64,000 bases of DNA from CF-118 sp035689345. GTDB taxonomy: Bacteria > Chloroflexota > Dormibacteria > Dormibacterales > Dormibacteraceae. A program made the position numbers and the translations under genes. Below are positions 44,524 to 53,112 of the stretch, one piece after another; within the stretch, counting starts at the first letter, position 1; each line of letters starts with the position of its first letter. The DNA lies in assembly GCA_035689345.1 (NCBI GenBank), contig DASSLR010000091.1:1-64000 (forward strand), given 5' to 3'. A model generated the notes under the pieces. It saw only the letters and a list, made by a program, of their open reading frames with translations, searched no databases and was not told the DNA's origin.

Positions 44524-46527
44524 TCAGCTTAGCTTCTTGGTCAGTTCCCTCACCCGCTCGCGGTCAGGCCAGCGCCCCGCGTACGCGCCCTCGTTCACGG
44601 CGAGCGTCACCTCTTCGAGGAGCGGCTCGTCGTGCATCACGGTCCAGTACTCGAGCGGCGTCTCGGGCGAGGCGCGACGACGCCCCGCGCGTCTCTGAAG
44701 GCGCTCGTACAGGTCGAGCAGGTCGGACGAGCCAGGTGGCTCGGCCGCGCGCCGGCGGCGGCGGATCTGTCTTCGGCGCAGCCACGCGTAGACCAGCACC
44801 ACCACGAAGGCGATGGCCACCGCCGGCGGGACCACGCCCAGCGCTCCCAGCGACCCGAGCACGACGGGCGCGGCGCCGATGGTGAGGTGCGGGATCAAGC
44901 GCGCGATGCCGGATGCCGCCCAACGGTCCGGAAACTGGGTCGCGGGCAGGCCGCTGAAACTCGGAGTCGGGTCGACGGGCACCCAGCCGTCGCCGGGAAA
45001 CCACGCCTCGACCCATGCGTGCGCGTCCTTCTCGCGCACGATGGCCTGGTTGAGGACCGGGTCGTAATCGCCCGTCGCGTAGCCCGTGACGAGGCGCGCG
45101 GGAATGCCGAGCGACCGCAGCATCAACACAGCGGTAGTGGCGAACTGCTCGCAGTAGCCGAAGTGGTCCCGGAAGAGGAACTGCTCCACGGGGTCGACCC
45201 CGGGCTGGGCATGGCCGACCTGGAGCGAGTAGCGGTAGTTGTGCTGCAGCGACTGCACGACGCCCATGACCATCAGGTACTCGTTGGAAGAGCCGCCGGC
45301 CTGCGACCTCGCGTACTGCAGGCCGAGCGCGGCCGCGGGAGCCGACAGTCCGGTGGTGTCCAGGTACTCACGCCAGTCGGGATCGTCCGCGGCGAAGCGA
45401 GGAAACGCGTCGCTCTGCAGCTTTCCCGACGAGAGGTCGGGGATGTACGACACCACCGAGTACGTCGTGCCCGCGCGCAGCACGTTCGGCGTGTGGAAGG
45501 TGCCGTACGGGTCGCGGGCCAGCTGGCCGACCGGGACGTAAAGGCTCTCGATCGGGTACGCGGCGTCGACCACCGGAGGCATGTCGCGCAGCAGACGGAA
45601 CGTCTGGACGAATGTCCCGAGGTTGTTGCTTGGCGCCTGCGGCATCAGGCGCGCTGGTATGTACGCCGGAAACACCGCGTACGGGCCGCTCTGTGACGCG
45701 GTCCAGACGCCGTCGCGGTACGTGTCGAACACGAGGCCGCGCCAGTAGGCGGGCGCTCCCGTGCGGACGTACATCACGGGCGCGTCGCCGAGGCGGCCGC
45801 GGTAGCGGAGATCGACGGTATTCACGCCGCCGTCCACCTGCACGAGTGGAAGCGCCGGGTTCTCGATCTCGCCCTTGAACTGGGTGAACGACGGCAGCGA
45901 CACCACGAGCGGTCCGTTGGGGAGTCCCTGCGGCTGCGGGACGAACACGAAGGCCAGCGATCCGATCGCCAGCGCGCCAAGCAGCGCGACCGCAGCCGCC
46001 CCGGCCGGCAAGCGGAGGCCGGCTCCGATTCGCCGCAGGTGCGACGCCACCCAGAAGCCGAGCAGGCACGCGATCCACGCGGCGGCGAGCGCCGCGAAGA
46101 GGTAGTCCCACGCGTAGACGGCCGCGAGATAGAGGATCGCGAGGCTGATCCAGAGGCTCGAGTAGCAGTTACGGCGAGTCTTGAGGTCGAAGCTCGTGAC
46201 GGCCACGAGCAGGACCGCGAAGTTGGCCTGCGGCATCTCGCCGCCGAAAAGGGCGCCGGCGGAGTCCGCGAGGAAATACGCCATGCAGGCGATCACCAGC
46301 CCCGCGACCAGCGCCTGGCCCCAGAACGTGCGCGTCTTCGCGCGGCCCCGGTAGCTCACCCAGTGGCCCACGGCGGTGACCGCCAGGCCGACCGCGGGCA
46401 CGACGTAGTCCTGGCCGTAGATCGCGACGCCCAGGCATGCGACCGCGAATCCGGCCAGCGCGAACGCACGCGCGGGCGCTGATTCCTCGATCGGAGACGC
46501 CGGCAGGCGAAGCCTCAGAGCGGCCAT
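44524..46527 (-). CDS. TgpA-like transglutaminase with membrane N terminus
   Basis: 667 residues. The first 240 contain several membrane helices (ALAGFAVACLGVAIYG, AALAAAWIACLLGFWVASHL, AAVALLGALAIGSLAFVFV). An outer transglutaminase core follows, with the Cys in DHFGYCEQFATTAVLMLRSLGIPARLVTGYA and the His/Asp in DAHAWVEAWFPGDGWVPVDPTP. One more helix and an Arg-rich cytoplasmic tail (LRRRQIRRRRRA) close the protein. This DUF3488/TgpA architecture goes with MoxR and DUF58, which lie just upstream. ATG at 46527 overlaps the DUF58 stop by 13 bp. The function is probably envelope protein processing or cross-linking. Confidence 0.9.
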   Translation of the reverse strand: MAALRLRLPASPIEESAPARAFALAGFAVACLGVAIYGQDYVVPAVGLAVTAVGHWVSYRGRAKTRTFWGQALVAGLVIACMAYFLADSAGALFGGEMPQANFAVLLVAVTSFDLKTRRNCYSSLWISLAILYLAAVYAWDYLFAALAAAWIACLLGFWVASHLRRIGAGLRLPAGAAAVALLGALAIGSLAFVFVPQPQGLPNGPLVVSLPSFTQFKGEIENPALPLVQVDGGVNTVDLRYRGRLGDAPVMYVRTGAPAYWRGLVFDTYRDGVWTASQSGPYAVFPAYIPARLMPQAPSNNLGTFVQTFRLLRDMPPVVDAAYPIESLYVPVGQLARDPYGTFHTPNVLRAGTTYSVVSYIPDLSSGKLQSDAFPRFAADDPDWREYLDTTGLSAPAAALGLQYARSQAGGSSNEYLMVMGVVQSLQHNYRYSLQVGHAQPGVDPVEQFLFRDHFGYCEQFATTAVLMLRSLGIPARLVTGYATGDYDPVLNQAIVREKDAHAWVEAWFPGDGWVPVDPTPSFSGLPATQFPDRWAASGIARLIPHLTIGAAPVVLGSLGALGVVPPAVAIAFVVVLVYAWLRRRQIRRRRRAAEPPGSSDLLDLYERLQRRAGRRRASPETPLEYWTVMHDEPLLEEVTLAVNEGAYAGRWPDRERVRELTKKLS

Positions 46528-47498
46528 CCAAGCCCCACGCGCTCGGCGTCGATGTCGCTCTCGAGCGTGGCCTCGCCCACGACCCAGGCGCGCACGACGC
46601 CGCCGTGCAAGCGCACGTCCTCGACTGCCTCGAGCAATCGCGCGTCGCTGCCGGCGGTCACCGCGATCGCGTCTCCGACAAGGGGCGGTGGCTCGTCCTG
46701 AGGCGCCCGCTTCGGATAGCGCGCCAGCCACTCGAGCAGCGCGAGAAAGTTGCGTTCGACATCCGGTCGCGTCGGCTCCGAGCCCGGAGCCCACAGCCTT
46801 ACGCGCCCGCCCGCGCGGAGGCAGTCCCACGCCTCGGAGGCGGCCAGGCGCGCGATCTGATCGGCCACCTCCACGCTGGCCGGGTTGGGGTCGAGGAAGA
46901 TGCCGAGGTTCTGGACGCCCGGCGGCTCGAACTCGCGCACGATGAGCTCGCCGCGCCGCGCGGTGCTGCGCCAGTGGATGCGGCGCAGCGGGTCGCCGGG
47001 CCGGTACTCGCGGACGCCGAAGATCTCGGTCCCGCCTCCGGCGCGCGGCGCGACGACGCTCGCCTCGAGCTCGCGCACGACCGGCTGCGCGTGCAGCGAC
47101 GTGAAGCGCGGCAGCACCAGCGCCTGCTCCACGTCCTTGCCGCGAACGGTGCTTCTGAACAGCCCGAGCGGGTCACTGGTCTCGAATCGCCAGTCGCTCG
47201 CCATGATCGGGCCGCGGCGCAGCGGCGGAAACGCGCGGTGCTCGGTGTGGCCGGCGCGGGTCACGCGTCCCGCGGCGATCGCGACGGCGTTGCCGCCGAT
47301 CTTGCCGCTTGCGCGGGCCGGCCCGACGGTCCGGCCCCGCGACCTGATGGTCACATCCAGGCGGCCGGTGTCCCCCTCGAACGCGGAATCGGCCACCGCC
47401 TGACCTGCCCGCAGATCGACGTCGAAGTCCTGAGCGTGAGCCCGTTCCCTCAGCACCCAGGATGCCCTGACCCCGCGGTTCCAGACCGCATAAGCCAT
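46515..47498 (-). CDS. DUF58 domain protein, start uncertain
   Basis: At least 327 residues, with the core signature GVREYRPGDPLRRIHWRSTARRG. DUF58 proteins pair with MoxR ATPases and TgpA-type transglutaminases, as here. The in-frame DNA from 47639 to 47499 still encodes a convincing two-helix hairpin (RFYGAVALASILFYY, VAWLFLLSYWVTAVIF), the normal N terminus of the family, but has no ATG, GTG or TTG. So either an unusual start (CTG or ATC) is used, or the sequence has an error or frameshift. The coordinates use the first standard start. Confidence 0.85.
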   Translation of the reverse strand: MAYAVWNRGVRASWVLRERAHAQDFDVDLRAGQAVADSAFEGDTGRLDVTIRSRGRTVGPARASGKIGGNAVAIAAGRVTRAGHTEHRAFPPLRRGPIMASDWRFETSDPLGLFRSTVRGKDVEQALVLPRFTSLHAQPVVRELEASVVAPRAGGGTEIFGVREYRPGDPLRRIHWRSTARRGELIVREFEPPGVQNLGIFLDPNPASVEVADQIARLAASEAWDCLRAGGRVRLWAPGSEPTRPDVERNFLALLEWLARYPKRAPQDEPPPLVGDAIAVTAGSDARLLEAVEDVRLHGGVVRAWVVGEATLESDIDAERVGLGWPL

Positions 47499-47628
47499 CG
47501 AAGCGAAGATGACCGCCGTGACCCAGTACGAGAGCAGGAACAGCCACGCGACCTCCGAGGTGGCCGCGTAGTAGAAGAGGATGGAGGCCAGCGCGACCGC
47601 GCCGTAGAACCGTGCGGTCGGGGTCGTG

Positions 47629-48597
47629 CTAGTGCTGCCTCAGTGGCGGCAGCGGAACGGTCGACAGAACGTCGGCCAGCATGTCTGCGGCTTTCGCGCG
47701 TCCGCGCATGCCAAGGCGATGCGCGAGCACGGGCTGCGCGAGGCGCTTGATGTCGTCCGGGAGCACGAAGTCCCGGCCGGCGAAGAGCGCCCACGCCTGC
47801 GCGCCGCGCTGCAGGTACAGTCCGGCGCGCATGCTCGCGGGCAGCACGACGTCCGCGCGCTCGCGGATCGCATGCAGCAGGGACACGATGTAGGAGCGGA
47901 TGGCCGGCGCGGCCACGACGCGCAGGCAGGCTTCCTGCAGTACCACGACCTCGTCCAGCGTGACCACCGCCTGGAGGTTGGCGATGGGGTCGCCGTGCTC
48001 GCGGCGCGCCAGCACCTCCATCGCCTCGTCGTCGGTCGGCGGCCCCATCTCGGCCGCGAGCAGGAACCTGTCGAGCTGGGACTCCGGGAGCGGGTATGTG
48101 CCGTGGAACTCCGCCGGGTTCTGGGTGGCGACGACGAAGAACGGCCGCTCGAGCCGGCGGGTGGCGCCCTCGATCGTCACCTGCCCCTCCCCCATCGCCT
48201 CGAGCAGGGCGGACTGCGTGCGCGGGGTGGCCCGGTTGACCTCGTCGGCCAGCACGACGTTGGCGAAGATGGGGCCTGGCACGAACTCGAACGTCAGGTC
48301 CTTCTGGTTGAACACGCTCGAGCCGGTGATGTCCGAGGGCAGAAGGTCGGGCGTGCACTGGATGCGGCGGAACGTGCCGCCGACAGAGGTGGCGAGCGCG
48401 CGAGCGAGCATGGTCTTGCCGGTGCCGGGCAGGTCCTGGAGCAGCACGTGGCCGCCGGCGATGAGGCCCGCCGCCGCCAGCCGCACGACGTCGTTCTTGC
48501 CGACGATGACCTGGTGCACGTTCGCCTCCAGGCGGGCGAGAAGCTCGGCGGCGCGCTGGGGCTCGAGCGCCCGTCGCTCCGAGGTGGACGAAGCCAT
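47629..48597 (-). CDS. MoxR-family AAA ATPase
   Basis: 322 residues. A hexameric AAA+ chaperone-like ATPase. It shows Walker A LPGTGKTM, Walker B VVLADEVNRATPRTQSALLEAM, sensor 1 VVATQNPAEF and sensor 2 (YPLPESQLDRFLL), all typical of MoxR. It probably remodels or activates partner proteins together with the DUF58 and transglutaminase products encoded directly downstream. ATG at 48597 is used; GTG at 48606 is in frame. The stop TAG lies 8 bp inside the open frame of DUF58 upstream of its annotated start. Confidence 0.92.
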   Translation of the reverse strand: MASSTSERRALEPQRAAELLARLEANVHQVIVGKNDVVRLAAAGLIAGGHVLLQDLPGTGKTMLARALATSVGGTFRRIQCTPDLLPSDITGSSVFNQKDLTFEFVPGPIFANVVLADEVNRATPRTQSALLEAMGEGQVTIEGATRRLERPFFVVATQNPAEFHGTYPLPESQLDRFLLAAEMGPPTDDEAMEVLARREHGDPIANLQAVVTLDEVVVLQEACLRVVAAPAIRSYIVSLLHAIRERADVVLPASMRAGLYLQRGAQAWALFAGRDFVLPDDIKRLAQPVLAHRLGMRGRAKAADMLADVLSTVPLPPLRQH

Positions 48598-48640
48598 GGT
48601 GGGCACCAGTCTAGATGCGGCTTCGCCCGGTTCCGCGCGC

Positions 48641-49672
48641 TTAGCTCTGGCCGATCATCCTCGCGATCACTTCGCTCAGGTTCGGCCCGCCCTTGCCGAA
48701 CGGCACGGCGTGCACGCGGTGCGCGAACACCATCTCGGCGACGTCGCTGACGTGGTTGACCTTCACCTCGTCGTCGCTGTCGTAGGCGGCCTTGGCCTGC
48801 GCGGCCCGGGCGCACACGAGGTCGGAGCGGTGGCCGTCGACCTCCAGCGCGATCGAGATCTGGGCGATCAGGCGCAGGATCTCGCGAGGCAGGTCCACCT
48901 CGGGGAAGGTGGCGATGCCCTCGGAGATGTGCGAGCGCACGTCCTGCTCGGACTCGGCGTGCTGCTCGTAGAACCCGTTCGGGTCGGTCTCCCAGCGCGC
49001 TCGCTTCTCGACGATGGAGACGCGCTGGTCGAGGTCGCGGATGCCCTCGACGTCGACGCAGAGGCCGAACCGGTCGAGCAGCTGCGGCCTCAGCTCGCCC
49101 TCCTCGGGGTTCATCGTGCCGACGAGGATGAAGCGGGCCGGGTGCGAGACCGAGACGCCCTCGCGCTCGACCGTGTTGACGCCCATTGCGGCGGCGTCGA
49201 GCAGCACGTCGACGATGTGGTCGTCGAGCAGGTTCACCTCGTCGACGTACAGGATGTTGCGGTTCGCCTCGGCCAGCACGCCCGGCTCGAAGCGGCGCGA
49301 ACCTTCCTTGAGAGCGGCCTCGAGGTCGATGGTGCCGACGACGCGGTCCTCGGAAGCGTTGATGGGCAGCTCGACCACGCGCATGCGCCGAGTGGCGACG
49401 GGCAGCGGGCCTTTCTCGGCGCGCTCCCGGCACTCGTAGCACCAGTCTTCGGGGTCGTCGGGGTGGCAGCCGAAATGGCAGCCCTCGACGACCTGCTGCT
49501 CCGGCAGCAGCCTCGCCAGCGCTCGGACGGCGGTCGACTTGCCCGTGCCCTTCTCGCCGCGGATGAGCACCCCGCCGATCGACGGGTTGATCGCGTTCAG
49601 GACCAGGGCCAGCTTCATCTTGTCCTGGCCCACGATCGCCGTGAAGGGGTACGAGTAACGGTCTATCGCCAC
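48641..49672 (-). CDS. chlI: magnesium chelatase-type ATPase subunit I
   Basis: 343 residues. An AAA+ motor of the ChlI/BchI family with Walker A RGEKGTGKSTAVRAL, Walker B NILYVDEVNLLDDHIVDVLLDAAAMG, and the LPINASEDRVVGTIDLE insert. Four Cys (CHFGC, WCYEC) may bind a metal. It is a paralogue of the N-terminal half of the next gene upstream. GTG start 12 nt after the chlID stop, so the two are probably one operon. The metal could be Mg2+ or Co2+: no chlorophyll genes are visible, and a cobaltochelatase role is possible. Confidence 0.9.
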   Translation of the reverse strand: MAIDRYSYPFTAIVGQDKMKLALVLNAINPSIGGVLIRGEKGTGKSTAVRALARLLPEQQVVEGCHFGCHPDDPEDWCYECRERAEKGPLPVATRRMRVVELPINASEDRVVGTIDLEAALKEGSRRFEPGVLAEANRNILYVDEVNLLDDHIVDVLLDAAAMGVNTVEREGVSVSHPARFILVGTMNPEEGELRPQLLDRFGLCVDVEGIRDLDQRVSIVEKRARWETDPNGFYEQHAESEQDVRSHISEGIATFPEVDLPREILRLIAQISIALEVDGHRSDLVCARAAQAKAAYDSDDEVKVNHVSDVAEMVFAHRVHAVPFGKGGPNLSEVIARMIGQS

Positions 49673-49684
49673 GGTCTCGAAATC

Positions 49685-51778
49685 TTACCGGCCCCTTCCA
49701 AGCTCCCTCTCGACCGCCGATGCGATCTCGTCGCGCGACAGGTCGTAAAGGCCGTAATAACGGGCGCCCATGCGCTCGGCCAGGTCGGCGCAGGCGTTGA
49801 TGGCGTACGTCTGGTACATCGGCGCGACGCGCGCGAGGTGCTGCACGGAGGGCAGGTGGCTGTAGTCGCGGGCCGAGTCGATGACGAGGCAGTCGATCTG
49901 CTCGGACTCGATGAGGGCGGCCACCCGCTGGGCCTCGACCAGCGGCTCCTCCTTGAACATCGAGATGTTGCCGCGGCCGTCGCTGATGAGCACCAGCAGC
50001 GGCCGGATCGTCTGGTCGCGCAGCAGCTCGGTCTTGACGACCTTGTAGCCGGCCATCAGGCCGTGCGTCAGCGGCGTGGTCCCGCCCACCGATAGCTTCT
50101 CCAGGCGCCGGCGCGCGAGCGAGACGCTGGAGGTCGGCCGCAACACGACCTCGGCGGTGCGGTTCTTGAAGATGACGACGGCGACGCGGTCGCGGCGCAC
50201 GTAAGCGTCCTGCAGCAGCGACAGGATGGCGCCCTTGGTGGCGGCCATGCGCTGCTCGGCGTCCATCGACGCCGACGCGTCGACGACGAAGACGATCAGG
50301 TTGCCGACCTTGCGCTCGCGCACCTTCTGGCGCAGGTCTTCGCGCTCCAGAAGCAGGCGCTCGCCCTCGCGCCGCCCCCGATCCTTCTGCATCGGCGCCG
50401 CGGCGCGCACCGTGGCGTCGATGGCGAGGTCGTTCACTTTCGCCTTCGGCTCGGCGCGCACGTAGCGGCCGCGCCGGTCGGGCGTCTGGCTGGCGGCGCG
50501 CTTGCCGCCCTGCTTCCGGACCCGCCGCTGGCGCGGCAGGTCGATGCGCCGGAGGTTGAAGATCTCCGCGGCCTCGGGCGAGGACTCGTGGCCGCTCGAG
50601 CCGCCGGTGGTCATCCCGCGGTCGCTGCCCGCCGACTGCTCGCCGGAGTCGGACGCGCTCGAGCTCTCGTCGGCGGAAGCCTCGGCCTGCGCCTGGCTGT
50701 CCGAAGCCTGGGGCTCGGAGGCTTCCGAATCATTGGGCTTGTCGCCCTCCTGGTCGTCGCTGCGCTCGGGGGTGGTCGACTCGTCCTCCTCCCGGCGCAG
50801 CGGCTTCCGGGCGCGATGCGCGAGGGCGAGCGTGGCCGCGTCGTAGACGTCCTCGCGAGTCGGCGAGTCGTGCCTCCGATACGCGGCGAGCGCGCGCACC
50901 GCGCGGTCGATGACCACGTCGGCCCGATGGCCGAGGACGTCCGCCTCGACGCAGATCGAGGTGATGAGACGCGTCTGGGCCTGCGTGACCTTGACATCGC
51001 TCACCGCCGCGATCGCTTCGGCCAGCGCCCGTGAGAGGTTGTGGTCCGCCGCCGCGAACTCGTTCATGAACTCGTGGTCGCCGCGCTTGAACGCGGCGTC
51101 GCGCTCGGCGATCAGCACACGCTCGTCAGGATCGCGGATGCCCTCGACGTCGACGCAGAGACCGAAGCGGTCGAGCAACTGCGGCCGGAGCTCGCCTTCT
51201 TCCGGGTTCATCGTGCCGACGAGGATGAATCGCGACGGATGCGAGAACGAGACGCCCTCGCGCTCCACCACGTTGATGCCCATGGCGGCCGCGTCCAGCA
51301 GCACGTCCACGAGATGGTCGTCGAGGAGGTTGACCTCGTCCACGTAGAGGATGTTGCGGTTGGCTTCAGCGAGAACGCCGGGCTCGAATCGCCTCGCGCC
51401 GGTGCGCAGCGCCGCCTCGATGTCGATGGTGCCCACGACCCTGTCCTCGGACGCGTTGATGGGCAGCTCGACGACCCGCATCCTGCGAGCGTGCGACGGC
51501 AGGTGACCGTGCTCGGCAAGCCTGAGCCGGCAGTCAGCGCACAGCGCCTCGAGGTCGGCCGGGTCACAGCCGAAGTGGCAGCCCTCGACGACGGTGTGCT
51601 CCGGCAGCAGCTTGGCGAGGGCGCGCACCGCAGTCGATTTGCCCGTCCCCTTCTCCCCCCGGATGAGCACGCCACCGATCGCCGGCACGATGGCGTTGAG
51701 GATCAACGCCAGCTTCATGGAGTCCTGGCCCACGATGGCTGTGAAGGGGAACGAGTGCCGGTCTAGGGTGGTGGCCAC
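49685..51778 (-). CDS. chlD: ChlI-ChlD fusion (AAA plus VWA) chelatase subunit
   Basis: 697 residues. Residues 1-330 repeat the ChlI AAA module (RGEKGTGKSTAVRA, CHFGCDPADLEALCADC, NLLDDHLVDVLLDAA). An acidic, Ser/Glu-rich linker (about 330-410) and a basic stretch follow. The VWA domain has a MIDAS motif DASASM near 498 and a later GGTTPLTHGL. This is the full-length ChlD/BchD layout with an intact AAA site. TATCCT 6 nt before the GTG suggests a leaderless start. The large catalytic H/CobN subunit is not in the window. Confidence 0.9.
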   Translation of the reverse strand: MATTLDRHSFPFTAIVGQDSMKLALILNAIVPAIGGVLIRGEKGTGKSTAVRALAKLLPEHTVVEGCHFGCDPADLEALCADCRLRLAEHGHLPSHARRMRVVELPINASEDRVVGTIDIEAALRTGARRFEPGVLAEANRNILYVDEVNLLDDHLVDVLLDAAAMGINVVEREGVSFSHPSRFILVGTMNPEEGELRPQLLDRFGLCVDVEGIRDPDERVLIAERDAAFKRGDHEFMNEFAAADHNLSRALAEAIAAVSDVKVTQAQTRLITSICVEADVLGHRADVVIDRAVRALAAYRRHDSPTREDVYDAATLALAHRARKPLRREEDESTTPERSDDQEGDKPNDSEASEPQASDSQAQAEASADESSSASDSGEQSAGSDRGMTTGGSSGHESSPEAAEIFNLRRIDLPRQRRVRKQGGKRAASQTPDRRGRYVRAEPKAKVNDLAIDATVRAAAPMQKDRGRREGERLLLEREDLRQKVRERKVGNLIVFVVDASASMDAEQRMAATKGAILSLLQDAYVRRDRVAVVIFKNRTAEVVLRPTSSVSLARRRLEKLSVGGTTPLTHGLMAGYKVVKTELLRDQTIRPLLVLISDGRGNISMFKEEPLVEAQRVAALIESEQIDCLVIDSARDYSHLPSVQHLARVAPMYQTYAINACADLAERMGARYYGLYDLSRDEIASAVERELGRGR

Positions 51779-51800
51779 ATTGAAAGGATAGGAGCGAGTT

Positions 51801-52958
51801 TCAGGCCGCCCGCGCCCACACGCCGGACAGGTGTTCCGGCGGCAGGAACCTGAGCTCGCCCCGCTGCGACCTGATCACCTGCCAGCCGCCCTCGTGGACG
51901 TTGCGGTGGTGCTGGTGGCAAAGAAGCACGAGGTTGTGCAGCCTGGTCTGGCCGCCCCGGCCCCAGAACTCGATGTGGTGCGCGCTCGTCCAGCCCACCG
52001 GCCGGTCGCACCCCGGCCATTTGCAGCCCTGGTCTCGCGCGTGCAGCGCCCTCCGCAGGGGACCTGAAATGACTCGTGTCGCCCGGCCGACATCGATGAC
52101 GCTCGAGTCCTGCAGCAGCACCCGCGAGATCGTGCAGTCGCAGGCCAGGCGCTCCAGCGTCCGCCGGCCCACCGGGAGCGAGAGCTCCACGTCCGCGGCC
52201 GGCGCACCCAACTGGCCCTTCAGCCCTTCGAGGGTCGTCGTCACGCTGACGTGTGGCTTTACCCCGGACCTTCGCGGCAGCCTGCCGGAGTCGAGCGCGT
52301 GATGCGCCATCTCGACAAGCGCGTCGGCCTGCCGCTGGCCGTGGTTGCGATGATCTTCTGGGCCAACCGGCCGCGACAGCGCGTCGAGCGCCGACCGCAC
52401 GGCCGCGGCGCCCGCGGGATCGAGCACCCCATCGACGGAGTGCATGCCGTCGAGCATGGGGTTGATGTGCAGCCAGCGCCGCTCGAAGTCTTCCTCAGCG
52501 TCACGCTCGAACCCGTCCGGATCCGCCGCGTGACGCGCGTGCCTGCAGAGCATCCGCAGCTGCGCGACCGTGAACTGCCTCGCATAGCCGACCATCTGCT
52601 CCTCGTCGAGCCTGTCGCCAATCTGCTCGTGCAGATGGCACAGCAGTGACGCGGACTGATAGCCGATCTCGCCCGCCTCAATCGCTTCTGAAACCGCGGG
52701 CAGCGACTCCAGCTCGCGACCCACGCACAGCCTGTCGGCCGCCGAGGATGCAGACATGCGGCAGTTGCGGCTGATCCAGCCGGCAGCCGTGCACGGCCCT
52801 TCGGCCAGGTGGCCGCCCTCGCGGGCGAAAGCGCTCGCGCCGCACGAAAAGACCTTCTCTAGGCGATGAATTGCTGTTCGCAGCCGACGCAGGTCTTCGG
52901 CTGAAAACTCGACGTCCTCCAGGGCATCAATTGCCCGCTCAAGCTCGCCGAATTGCAT
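51801..52958 (-). CDS. DUF222-HNH endonuclease (13E12 family)
   Basis: 385 residues. The N-terminal 270 residues are DUF222 (IHRLEKVFSCGASAFAREG, AAGWISRNCRMSASSAADRL). The C terminus is an HNH nuclease: RDQGCKWPGCDRPVGWTSAHHIEFWGRGGQTRLHNLVLLCHQHHRNVH, with paired Cys and His ligands. These 13E12-type genes are repeated in many actinobacterial genomes, and several in M. tuberculosis are under LexA control. Here too an SOS-box-like sequence sits inside the promoter, 12 nt before the ATG. The physiological role is not known; a mobile or homing element is possible. Confidence 0.9.
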   Translation of the reverse strand: MQFGELERAIDALEDVEFSAEDLRRLRTAIHRLEKVFSCGASAFAREGGHLAEGPCTAAGWISRNCRMSASSAADRLCVGRELESLPAVSEAIEAGEIGYQSASLLCHLHEQIGDRLDEEQMVGYARQFTVAQLRMLCRHARHAADPDGFERDAEEDFERRWLHINPMLDGMHSVDGVLDPAGAAAVRSALDALSRPVGPEDHRNHGQRQADALVEMAHHALDSGRLPRRSGVKPHVSVTTTLEGLKGQLGAPAADVELSLPVGRRTLERLACDCTISRVLLQDSSVIDVGRATRVISGPLRRALHARDQGCKWPGCDRPVGWTSAHHIEFWGRGGQTRLHNLVLLCHQHHRNVHEGGWQVIRSQRGELRFLPPEHLSGVWARAA

Positions 52959-52964
52959 GCTTGA

Positions 52965-52993
52965 ATTGTACGAACATTCGTTTGTAGAATCAA
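52965..52993 (-). promoter_or_regulatory. promoter with embedded SOS (LexA) box
   Basis: On the minus strand: -35 TTGATT (52988-52993), 17-nt spacer, -10 TACAAT (52965-52970), then 6 nt to the ATG. The spacer holds CAAACGAATGTTCG (52971-52984), which fits the actinobacterial LexA box CGAACRNRYGTTYG with one mismatch. A bound repressor would block this promoter. Confidence 0.7.
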
Positions 52994-53112
52994 GGGTTTT
53001 GCGCCAAATTTATATTCAAACCAACCCCACCCAATGTCACAATCCAACCCACCCAGACATCCTCTTAACAGCCCACCTTCACAGTCCGTCCCCAAGACGT
53101 CACAATCACACC

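Noticed and set aside
48641..51778. Chlorophyll synthesis locus
   Set aside because: Only AAA/VWA subunits are present; no H subunit or any other photosynthesis gene is in the window.
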